Shown here piece after piece: positions 8,710 to 15,838 of a DNA stretch of 64,000 nucleotides. The DNA is taken from IMG/VR virus record IMGVR_UViG_3300017971_000041, positions 1-64,000 of that record; one strand, written 5' to 3'. The stretch comes from a virus. The translations under genes and the position numbers were made by a program. Positions within the stretch are counted from its first letter, which is position 1; the number at the start of each line of letters is the position of its first letter. A model generated the notes under the pieces. The model did no database searches. It was not told the origin of the DNA and saw nothing but the letters and a program-made list of their open reading frames with translations.

Positions 8710-9636
8710 ATGTTTTTTCTAAAAACTATAAAGAAATTCTGGTTTGAATTGTTTTTTATTGTATTGGCATTTTTATTTTGTATCACCGAAGTCAATGCGC
8801 AATTTTACCGTCCACATGTTCGGACTCAGTCGTTGTCAGTTATCGGAGACGCCGCTATTGAGGAAGACAGTTCTGGCGGAAACCTCGGGGCGAAAAATCA
8901 ATTGACGGGATTGGTTAATATGGGGCTGGTCGCTGTTGGGACGATGGTTGATGGTAGTGGTGAAACGACTTCGTACATGGATGATACTCCCACAGGTGAG
9001 TGGACTGAGGTCGATGCAAATGCAGCGGTTACGTTGACAGCCGATACTTCATATGCTCGAATCGGATCGAAGAGTTTAAAAATCGCTTTGACCGAAGACG
9101 CCGCTGCTGGAGATGGTGCATCTAATGATATTACCAATGATGACCTATCCAGCAATGAGTCCGTAGGTTTTTGGATTTATGCTGGTGCGCCGATTACTTC
9201 AGGTGATTTTCAGGTAAAGCTTGACGATACCGACGGTACAGATCAAACTTATACAGTTGGCGCCGTAGCTGAGGGAGTATGGACGTGGATTGAATTAGAC
9301 GTTTCCGGGTGTGATACGAATTGTGATACCACAGACAAAGTCCAGTTCCTCATGACGACACAAGGCGCGACGAATCTTGACGCAATTAATATTTATATTG
9401 ACGGAATGTGGAAATGGGATGCCGATGCCGAAGAAGATTTGGGAACGACTATCGTTGACCACGGTGTGATTGGCGTCCAAACTGTTGCAACAGCAGCCGG
9501 CAGTGCGAACACGCCGGCCGTGAAAACCGAAAACACCGACTATTTTGTCCATTATGCGGCCACCGGAAACGACATGATTGTGACCATTACCGATCAATCG
9601 GCGAATTCAGGAACCGTGGTAATTATGAAAGAATAG
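8710..9636 (+). CDS. Exported beta-sandwich protein, carbohydrate-binding-like
   Basis: A 308-aa protein with a clear N-terminal signal sequence: positive start, hydrophobic stretch at ~13-28, and predicted cleavage after VNA (residue ~31). The central part (~90-235) resembles jelly-roll carbohydrate-binding modules (IGSKSLKIAL, VGFWIYAG, DAINIYIDGMWKWD). The gene lies between capsid and connector genes, where head decoration proteins are found, yet an export signal is unusual for a virion part. It could coat the head, bind surface glycans or act outside the cytoplasm. Function is not established. GAAAGGA precedes the ATG. Confidence 0.75.
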   Translation: MFFLKTIKKFWFELFFIVLAFLFCITEVNAQFYRPHVRTQSLSVIGDAAIEEDSSGGNLGAKNQLTGLVNMGLVAVGTMVDGSGETTSYMDDTPTGEWTEVDANAAVTLTADTSYARIGSKSLKIALTEDAAAGDGASNDITNDDLSSNESVGFWIYAGAPITSGDFQVKLDDTDGTDQTYTVGAVAEGVWTWIELDVSGCDTNCDTTDKVQFLMTTQGATNLDAINIYIDGMWKWDADAEEDLGTTIVDHGVIGVQTVATAAGSANTPAVKTENTDYFVHYAATGNDMIVTITDQSANSGTVVIMKE

Positions 9637-9691
9637 TTCGGCATTCACAGTAATCGATTTTTAAACGAAATACTATAAAAGGAGAAGTATT

Positions 9692-10069
9692 ATGAAGATG
9701 GATCCTGGAACTCTATATACGTTCGCTGAAGGCCTCTCAGCGCTGTCTCGCGCGGCCAGTACATATTATACCGCGGCTGTCGATCATGGTGCGAGCGGGC
9801 GAAGCGTCACTTTTTTCCTGTCGTGCGGTACGTTTGCAACTTCCTTGGCGGCAACCGTTCAGTATTCTGCCGACAATAGTTCATGGACCGACGAGCCCAA
9901 TACTACTGCCGGGAACGAAGTCAGTGCCTCTCTTACCACACCTGGAACCGTTCAATTGGATGTTCCCAACCCCCGAGAACGTTATTCCCGCCTTAAGATC
10001 GTTACTGGCGGTACGTGTGTATTCGGGGTAACCTCAGTTTCTGGGCCGAAACACTACGTTGACGCCTAG
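9692..10069 (+). CDS. Putative head decoration / structural protein
   Basis: A 125-aa beta-rich protein with phrases typical of small virion decoration proteins (VQYSADNSSWTDEP and a terminal RLKIVTGGTCVFGV segment), suggesting an Ig-like or jelly-roll fold. It has no signal peptide. AAAGGAG precedes the ATG. It lies between an exported beta-sandwich protein and the connector genes, the usual place for head decoration proteins. The specific role is inferred from position and composition. Confidence 0.7.
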   Translation: MKMDPGTLYTFAEGLSALSRAASTYYTAAVDHGASGRSVTFFLSCGTFATSLAATVQYSADNSSWTDEPNTTAGNEVSASLTTPGTVQLDVPNPRERYSRLKIVTGGTCVFGVTSVSGPKHYVDA

Positions 10070-10088
10070 GCGCACAATACCATAGCCT

Positions 10089-10114
10089 TGTGCCGGGATT
10101 ACTATCCCGGCACA
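10089..10114 (+). other. Strong stem-loop before small gene
   Basis: TGTGCCGGGAT (10089-10099) pairs perfectly with ATCCCGGCACA (10104-10114) around a TACT loop. It has no T run and ends seven bases before the GGAGG of the next gene. It may be a processing site or transcript stabiliser, or may modulate expression of the downstream connector genes. Confidence 0.7.
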
Positions 10115-10130
10115 TATTTGGAGGACAAAA

Positions 10131-10364
10131 ATGCCGTATAAAATGATCCAAACCGTGGAAGCTGCAATTGATGGTGTAACTGTTAAGCAATACCGAGAAG
10201 GTGAAGTTTACGACAGTTTTGGAAACATGACGGAAATATTCATTGAAAACGAATGGGCTGCCGTCGATAAGCCGACAATTGAGCCCGATGAAACGGCTTC
10301 ACGGGCGCCCAAAGAGACACCGGAAAAAATCAAACCCAAAAAACGAACTATTAAAAAGAAATAG
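10131..10364 (+). CDS. Small hypothetical head-region protein
   Basis: A 77-aa protein; GGAGG is well placed upstream. The N-terminal ~45 residues form a small compact domain (YKMIQTVEAAIDGVTVKQY...). The C-terminus is a highly basic Pro/Lys tail (KIKPKKRTIKKK) that might contact DNA. Short proteins of this type often sit between capsid and connector genes in siphophages. I do not recognise a family and assign no function. Confidence 0.75.
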   Translation: MPYKMIQTVEAAIDGVTVKQYREGEVYDSFGNMTEIFIENEWAAVDKPTIEPDETASRAPKETPEKIKPKKRTIKKK

Positions 10365-10375
10365 CGGAGAAAACA

Positions 10376-10936
10376 ATGGCTTGGGAATTGTGTTCATATG
10401 ATCAATTGAAGGACATCCTTGACCTCGAACAGGCGTTGATCTCTGGATATCCGGATCTCGTTGTTATAAAAGAATTGGTCGAGTATGCGATTGAGGCTTA
10501 TTTATTCCGAGATCTCGAGAGTAAAGAACGATCTGAAAGTATTTATATTAATGATACTGCTCGATCAATCATTAGTCTACGGGCGATTCCGATTACAGAT
10601 GTATCTTCGATCTCGTTAGTATCCGGCGAAACGACACTGACCTTGGTTGAAAACAGTGATTTTTTAGTTACTGATTATGGGTTAAAACTGAGTAGTTTAG
10701 CTTCGAATTCAAGGTTGGATATTGTTTATACTGGCGGATATGCTGAGGACGCAATTCCCGAAGCCATCAATCGAGCAGCAGTTTTACAAACTGTTTTTGA
10801 GTTTCAGAACAAGGATCGATTAGGAGCTGAAACGATCTCGACTCAGGCTGGAACTGTAACCCGCCCGGCATTGGATTTGCTGCCCCACATAAAACAATTG
10901 TTATTAAACTATAAGCATAAATTGTGTCTGATATGA
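10376..10936 (+). CDS. Head-tail connector (gp6-like adaptor)
   Basis: A 186-aa protein with the pattern of HK97 gp6 / SPP1 gp15-type adaptors: an N-terminal helical part that sits under the portal (SYDQLKDILDL...LVEYAIEAYLFRD), a central beta region (RAIPITDVSSISLVSG...FLVTDYGLKL...DIVYTGGYAEDAIPEAI) and a terminal helix. It forms the ring that extends the portal. GGAG is upstream. Its order before the gp10-like and terminator genes matches the siphophage connector block. Confidence 0.8.
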   Translation: MAWELCSYDQLKDILDLEQALISGYPDLVVIKELVEYAIEAYLFRDLESKERSESIYINDTARSIISLRAIPITDVSSISLVSGETTLTLVENSDFLVTDYGLKLSSLASNSRLDIVYTGGYAEDAIPEAINRAAVLQTVFEFQNKDRLGAETISTQAGTVTRPALDLLPHIKQLLLNYKHKLCLI

Positions 10937-11106
10937 AAGTCGAAAAATTAAAATCGTATTTGAAACAACCAAGCACCTGGATCGGGATAGTTGCATTGCT
11001 GTCTCTTTTGGGTGTTAAAATAACTCCAGAGATGATTGAAAAATTGCCTCAAGCATGTTTGGTCATGGTCGGGTTATATGAAATTATTCGAGACGAGGGA
11101 AAATGA
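10933..11106 (+). CDS. Small membrane protein, holin-like
   Basis: A 57-aa protein; ATG 10933 is preferred over GTG 10924. It has two hydrophobic stretches (TWIGIVALLSLLGVKI at ~17-32 and ACLVMVGLYEII at ~42-53) split by a short polar turn, with a basic N-terminus. This resembles small phage holin-like proteins, some of which lie in head or tail operons. The gene overlaps both neighbours, so expression is probably coupled. There is a second holin candidate at 27989. Function is inferred only from topology. Confidence 0.6.
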   Translation: MKVEKLKSYLKQPSTWIGIVALLSLLGVKITPEMIEKLPQACLVMVGLYEIIRDEGK

Positions 11107-11753
11107 CCAGTGAAACAAAAATAGAGGTCCACGGTGTGGCGGAAGTTCAGTCGTTGATCAATCGCATCCCCGCTGAATTGTTTGATGAAGCACGAGATGC
11201 TTTTGCTGATGCAGTCCTTAAAGCCCAGGAAAAAACCTCCCGAAATTTACAAGGAGGTCCTTTGTTTACGAGAACGGGTCTTTTAGCGAGTTCAATTAAT
11301 GCCGCCGTATCCGACAGGCGTGGTACATTGAAAACGCTAAAAGCTTCGGTCTTCAGTTCATTTATGGTTGGGAGTCAAGAAGTTCCATATGCGAAAATTC
11401 ATGAAGTTGGGGGAACGATAACAGCAAAAAACAAATATTTAAAAGTCCCAGGCGGACCGTATTTAAATATTCCGTTACCACCAAACAAAACCCCAGCAGG
11501 TGTTATGCGAATGACCCCGGCAATGGTTTTCCGATACGGTGGTTTTATTATTAAGTCAAGGAAACAAAATTATATTGTTATGATGCCTGAAAATCGTGCA
11601 AGCAGGACTGTAAAGTCTATTCCAATGTTTGTATTGAAAAAGTCAGTCAATATAAAACCCAGACTCGGTATGCGAAAAGCAGCAGAGGACCAAATCCCTA
11701 CGCTACTTGGGCGTCTCCGGGCACTTCAATTTTCAGGAGGAACTCGTGGCTGA
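11103..11753 (+). CDS. HK97 gp10-like tail completion / head closure protein
   Basis: A 216-aa protein with the gp10 family motifs: RTGLLASSINAAV (~57-69) followed by PYAKIHEVGGTI (~97-108). Proteins of this family join the head connector to the tail. The long basic C-terminus is acceptable for the family. The start overlaps the stop of the upstream membrane protein (ATGA), and GAGGG lies upstream. The stop overlaps the start of the tail terminator gene, so the genes are coupled. Confidence 0.85.
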   Translation: MTSETKIEVHGVAEVQSLINRIPAELFDEARDAFADAVLKAQEKTSRNLQGGPLFTRTGLLASSINAAVSDRRGTLKTLKASVFSSFMVGSQEVPYAKIHEVGGTITAKNKYLKVPGGPYLNIPLPPNKTPAGVMRMTPAMVFRYGGFIIKSRKQNYIVMMPENRASRTVKSIPMFVLKKSVNIKPRLGMRKAAEDQIPTLLGRLRALQFSGGTRG

Positions 11754-12252
11754 TACATGCATAAAACAAATATTGGACAGCGTTAATACGCATCTGGGTT
11801 TTATTACCTTGGCTAATGGGTACCATTACGACATTCAAAAAATCGAACATGAACGAATAAAACCCTTTAATGGGTTTGATATACCGGCGATAAATTACTG
11901 GGAACTTGGTTTCTCGATTGGTGATGCTGGTGAATTGGCATATGGGTATGATAAACGGATTCTTCCAGTTTATTTTGAGGGCTATAATGCAAAATGGGAC
12001 GACGGAAAATCAAATATTGAAGCGGACCAATTTGCGGCTGATATTTTAACTTGTTTGTATCGTACCTCGGCTGCTCCCAAAGTTTCTGATTCGATTAGTC
12101 GGAATCTAGGGGATTTGGTGGCTCATACAAAGATCAATCAGGTTCAGTATATCGTGGATGCAAGTGATAAGCCATATTGTGGTGTTTTGGTTGTTGTTGA
12201 ATTCCATTTCTTTGCAAAAATTGGCGACTTGTATAACATTGACAACATTTAA
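11746..12252 (+). CDS. Tail terminator-like protein
   Basis: A 168-aa protein placed exactly where siphophages encode the tail terminator, between gp10 and the tail tube. The alternating alpha/beta pattern (ILDSVNTHLGFITL..., ELGFSIGD..., VLVVVEFHFFAKIGDLYNI) fits the family. I choose GTG 11746 because AGGAGG lies at ideal distance; an in-frame TTG at 11707 has none. The protein would cap the growing tail tube and fix its length with the tape measure. Assignment relies on context plus fold-like pattern. Confidence 0.75.
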   Translation: MADTCIKQILDSVNTHLGFITLANGYHYDIQKIEHERIKPFNGFDIPAINYWELGFSIGDAGELAYGYDKRILPVYFEGYNAKWDDGKSNIEADQFAADILTCLYRTSAAPKVSDSISRNLGDLVAHTKINQVQYIVDASDKPYCGVLVVVEFHFFAKIGDLYNIDNI

Positions 12253-12263
12253 AGGAGATACAA

Positions 12264-13289
12264 ATGGCTACTTCAGAAAACGCAAAAGTCCAGATTGAAT
12301 CTGGACAGTCGTTGGTTACTTATGCCCAAATGACCGACAGTGGGGACCAGCAGGTTTTTACCGTTTCCGGGGGTTTGGTTTGGTCTGGTCGAGCAGGATA
12401 TGCTCCGGTAGTTCGACCAAATGGTATTGAATCCGGGCGTAACATTTTATCCGCCCATGCCAGCAATGATACAGTCAGTATTGCCTCGTTTACAGCATTT
12501 ATCGGGGGAACTCAATATTCAGTTAGTGCAACCTCGGCAACCTTCAGTCGTCCGGCGACAGCTTCAAAAGCACAGGTCATATCGATGACTTTGGCTTCTG
12601 ACGGCTCAACCGTCGAAGCCGTTTCAGGTACAATCAGCGCCACTACGGCTTTTTCCGAAACAAGAGGCGCTGCCGGAGGTCCACCACTCATTCCAGTCAA
12701 ATCAGTTGAGTTGGGTCAAATCCGCATCACCGCTGCCACACCCGCCGTGGTTGCTTCGACTGAACTGTACCAAGTTCCTGGCGAACACACAGAACGTTGG
12801 GACTATCCGAACTTTTCGATCAATCGGATAGGCGATGGTGAAGCTGCAACCGTGGCTGCTAAAAAGAACGCCCATGTTGTTTTCGATGACGCAATGGAAG
12901 CGAACCATGTTGGTAGCGTGGCCAAGCAGGTGTTTATTCAATATTATACACCGATCTTTTCGAAAGTACAACGTGCTATCGACTTTACCCCCATTGAGGA
13001 GAGCCATTCGGTTAACAGTCAAGAATTTTACGGGGGAACTGTTGCATCGAAAACGTCCTCACTTGGCCAAGGTTCGTTTACTGCCTTGCTTGACGATGGT
13101 GTTCGGGACAACCTGGTTGCTTTGAAAAATCAGCTCCTGACTTTTAAGTTCTTCCCGGATGAAAATAAAACGCCGTATGTTCTCACCCAGGGATATCTGG
13201 GTCTGGGTCGTACATTCCCGAAGAGCAATCAAAATCAGGCAGCTGCGACGATTTCCGGCGAAACTCAATCGGCGGAATTTAATTCTTAA
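12264..13289 (+). CDS. Major tail tube protein
   Basis: A 341-aa beta-rich protein between the tail terminator and the chaperone/tape-measure genes, the fixed position for the tube subunit. A small all-beta domain occupies residues ~20-150 (perhaps an Ig-like insertion, rich in Ser, Thr and Ala). The rest (HTERWDYPNFSINRIGDGEA... to VKTFPKSNQNQAA-like end) resembles the tube fold. AAAGGAG is upstream. Polymerised rings form the DNA channel. No closer family can be named by eye. Confidence 0.8.
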   Translation: MATSENAKVQIESGQSLVTYAQMTDSGDQQVFTVSGGLVWSGRAGYAPVVRPNGIESGRNILSAHASNDTVSIASFTAFIGGTQYSVSATSATFSRPATASKAQVISMTLASDGSTVEAVSGTISATTAFSETRGAAGGPPLIPVKSVELGQIRITAATPAVVASTELYQVPGEHTERWDYPNFSINRIGDGEAATVAAKKNAHVVFDDAMEANHVGSVAKQVFIQYYTPIFSKVQRAIDFTPIEESHSVNSQEFYGGTVASKTSSLGQGSFTALLDDGVRDNLVALKNQLLTFKFFPDENKTPYVLTQGYLGLGRTFPKSNQNQAAATISGETQSAEFNS

Positions 13290-13319
13290 TCTTTAATTTT
13301 TAACCGTATTGGAGGAAAC

Positions 13320-15158
13320 ATGCCCGCGAAACAAAAACAAATATTGGTAACAGGATTCCCCAGATCTGGGTTTGGCAGCTTAGGTCGGATTCTAAAACTC
13401 AACAGCATTCATGTGGGCCATGAGACAATTGAAGAACATGGGACTGTCTCATGGTGCCACACTGGGTACGGGAAGCTGTCATGGCTTGATGAACCAGTTA
13501 AAGACGTGCGAGACAATTCTGATATTATTGTCCATCTTGTTCGATTTCCACTAAATGTTATAGCTTCAGCAGGGACATTGACCGTGGAAGTAATTAATTT
13601 TATGCGGCAAAATTTAGGGAAACCTGAATTGACCACGGTAACGTTGGCTGATGTAGTTGAATTGTATCTTGATTGGAATCAACGGATCGAAGACAGTGAT
13701 CCACATTGTTGCATAAAAATTGAAGACTTGAATGATTCGGCAGCAGTTCGGGGACTGATTGATCGCTTACGGGCTCCCATGGCAGCGGCCTTTTATCAAG
13801 ATAAGATCGAAAAGGACTTCAATGCTCGCTCACACCAACAGCTGAATTGGCGTATTTTACGAAACGAATTGCCGACTGAATTGTTTGATCGGTTGGTTGC
13901 TAAAACGGAATCATATGGGTATCCGATTCCTGAACCAACCACCGTGGCTGTGTGTATCATGGGGAAAAATGAAAAGCATTACCTCGAATCGTTGGTTAAA
14001 AGTATTAAAGAAGTTAGCCAGCCGAAATCAAAATTTTATGACCGGGCTGTGTATCTCGATACCGGTAGCACTGACGGGTCAGTCGAGTTTATGGAAAAAG
14101 CAGGATTCGAGGTTCATCGAACTGAGTGGCAAGACAATTTCTCTCTGCATCGGAATGAGCTTATTGATATTGTCAAAACTGGATGGATCGTGATGGTTGA
14201 TTGCGACGAACGATTAGTTGGTCATTTCGGGCTCCTGAAGGGTCTCCTCAGCGATGTTCCCTATGATGTCAATGCTCTACGAGTTCGTATGGAAGATTTT
14301 AAAAATGGCAAGGCCTCGATGGTGTGGAATGTTGAGAAAATATTCCGGGCTGATACGTGCCGCTATGAATCCCGCGTCCATAATCAATTGAAATTCGAAG
14401 GGACCGCGCCCCAATGGATGGATGGGAAAATTGAGCACCATGGCTATGATATTTCAAAAGAAGCTATGGATAAGAAAATGGCCCGGACCCAAAAATTGCT
14501 GGCAATGCGGTTAAACGAAAATCCAGACGACCATGATGTTTATTTTTACATGGCCCAGAACGAATCGTATTTTAATAATTATGAGACGGCATTGGGATAC
14601 GTTGAGAAATATATCGAGGCTTATGCAAATAATTCGAAAATCAATAAATCGATATATCTGATTTATTGCCAGCTTCTTTATAATCTCGACCGGTTCCAAC
14701 AACTCGAGGGCGTATATGAATGGTTACTTGTGAATTCCACACATGACCTTGATGTTTATTATCACATGACGGTTTATGGGATTTCAAAGCGAAAGAGTCG
14801 ATGGATAAAGATCGGGACAGAAAATTATATTGAAACCAGTCTCCGTTTCCAGCAATCGCCGGAACTCATGAACTCGTTCTTTTTTCACTACCTCGGCGAT
14901 GAGCATTCCATTTTCATTTTGTCGGCAAATACCACGGAATTGTTTCGGTTAGCTGTAGAACGCCATAAGTACTTGCACAAACTTAAGTCAATCGTCCCAG
15001 AGGGCCATACTTTTGCAGCCAACGTTGACAAACAACTGAAACGATATGGAGTCACTATCGGCTCGAATGTCCAGACCGCGAAGTTGAACAAATGGAAAGA
15101 CAAACCCTACCGTGGTAAGAAAAAATCGAAAAGGGTCCGCCGCGCAAAAAGGCATTAA
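13320..15158 (+). CDS. Sulfotransferase-like + family 2 glycosyltransferase + TPR fusion
   Basis: A 612-aa three-part protein. Residues ~8-22 (TGFPRSGFGSLGR) match the 5'-phosphosulfate loop of PAPS sulfotransferases, and LVRFPLNVIAS (~73-83) matches the 3'-phosphate site. Residues ~208-420 are a GT2 domain: VCIMGKNEKHYL, DTGSTDGS (247-254) and DCDE (294-297) as the DXD metal site. The remainder is TPR-like helices with a very basic tail. It has no export signal, so it acts in the cytoplasm. Placement between tail tube and chaperone genes suggests modification of a virion protein, which is inference. GGAGG is upstream. Confidence 0.85.
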   Translation: MPAKQKQILVTGFPRSGFGSLGRILKLNSIHVGHETIEEHGTVSWCHTGYGKLSWLDEPVKDVRDNSDIIVHLVRFPLNVIASAGTLTVEVINFMRQNLGKPELTTVTLADVVELYLDWNQRIEDSDPHCCIKIEDLNDSAAVRGLIDRLRAPMAAAFYQDKIEKDFNARSHQQLNWRILRNELPTELFDRLVAKTESYGYPIPEPTTVAVCIMGKNEKHYLESLVKSIKEVSQPKSKFYDRAVYLDTGSTDGSVEFMEKAGFEVHRTEWQDNFSLHRNELIDIVKTGWIVMVDCDERLVGHFGLLKGLLSDVPYDVNALRVRMEDFKNGKASMVWNVEKIFRADTCRYESRVHNQLKFEGTAPQWMDGKIEHHGYDISKEAMDKKMARTQKLLAMRLNENPDDHDVYFYMAQNESYFNNYETALGYVEKYIEAYANNSKINKSIYLIYCQLLYNLDRFQQLEGVYEWLLVNSTHDLDVYYHMTVYGISKRKSRWIKIGTENYIETSLRFQQSPELMNSFFFHYLGDEHSIFILSANTTELFRLAVERHKYLHKLKSIVPEGHTFAANVDKQLKRYGVTIGSNVQTAKLNKWKDKPYRGKKKSKRVRRAKRH

Positions 15159-15175
15159 AAATTTTTATTAATTGA

Positions 15176-15205
15176 CATATCCCGGAAATATTTTTCCGGG
15201 ATATG
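15176..15205 (+). other. Perfect 13-bp stem-loop upstream of chaperone gene
   Basis: CATATCCCGGAAA (15176-15188) pairs with TTTCCGGGATATG (15193-15205) around TATT. It has no T run and ends a few bases before the CGGAGG ribosome binding site of the tail chaperone gene, so it may tune translation or mark an RNA processing site rather than stop transcription. Confidence 0.7.
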
Positions 15206-15221
15206 TATATCGGAGGCAAAA

Positions 15222-15728
15222 ATGGATATTGAAAAATTTCGTACAACGAGTTTTAAGAACCGAGTTGCAAAAATCGCGGTTCCGGAATTGAAAAATTTTT
15301 TCCCAGAAGGCGAAGAACCCGTCTGGGAAGTAAGGGGTGTTTCGGGCCACGAGTACGGTCAAATTCAAGAACGGTTAAATAATAAGACTTTCACGGTTGA
15401 ATTTATGAAAGGGATTTCTGATGCAACCGGCCAAAAAGCAGCTGACGCTGTTAAGCGTATGTTAGGCTTTGACGGCGAGACCCCCAATGATTTGATTCGT
15501 CGATTTGACATGTTATTTGTTGCTTCGATAAATCCCGTAATCGAACGGCGAGATGGGATTTTATTGTGTGATGCCTTCCCAACAGTTTTTTATAAAATCA
15601 CGAATAAGATTTTGGAATTGACGGGAAAGGGTAAAGATATGGAGGGGCATATGCCCTGTGGGGACGAGAAGACGTCCAAGCCAGCTGCTGGTACGGATGG
15701 AAATTCGGAAAATTCTTGTACGAACTAA
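15222..15728 (+). CDS. Tail assembly chaperone, upstream (G-like) part
   Basis: A 168-aa protein directly before the tape measure, equivalent to lambda gpG. It has a helical core (EVRGVSGHEYGQIQERL..., AADAVKRMLGF) and a low-complexity C-terminus after residue ~135. CGGAGG precedes the ATG. Its last ~30 codons overlap a second open frame at -1 (15635-15838) that reads as the T-like part, so programmed frameshifting is expected. A G-GGA-AAG heptamer lies in phase at 15623-15629, but slipping there meets TAA at 15632. Confidence 0.8.
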   Translation: MDIEKFRTTSFKNRVAKIAVPELKNFFPEGEEPVWEVRGVSGHEYGQIQERLNNKTFTVEFMKGISDATGQKAADAVKRMLGFDGETPNDLIRRFDMLFVASINPVIERRDGILLCDAFPTVFYKITNKILELTGKGKDMEGHMPCGDEKTSKPAAGTDGNSENSCTN

Positions 15729-15838
15729 GACCAGACATTTTCCCACAGGGCTATTTGACGGACGATGAGCGAATGGTTTGGTCAATATTCCTTGATGAGC
15801 TTGAGCAAATGAGGAAAACAAAACATGGCGGATGTTAA
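15635..15838 (+). CDS. Overlapping -1 frame: tail assembly chaperone T-like part
   Basis: An open frame of 67 codons in the -1 frame relative to the chaperone gene, opening right after TAA 15632 and closing at TAA 15836-15838, 14 bases into the tape measure gene. Its product (RPDIFPQGYLTDDERMVW, then SIFLDELEQMRK) looks like the conserved second part of frameshifted tail chaperones, and the upstream codons (WYGWKFGKFLYEL) also look coding. There is no good start codon. It is probably made only as a frameshift fusion; the shift site is unresolved and lies after 15632. Confidence 0.65.
   Translation, partial: RYGGAYALWGREDVQASCWYGWKFGKFLYELRPDIFPQGYLTDDERMVWSIFLDELEQMRKTKHGGC

Noticed and set aside
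15623-15629. GGGAAAG as the working frameshift site
   Set aside because: A -1 slip here runs into TAA at 15632, so it cannot join the two chaperone frames as sequenced.
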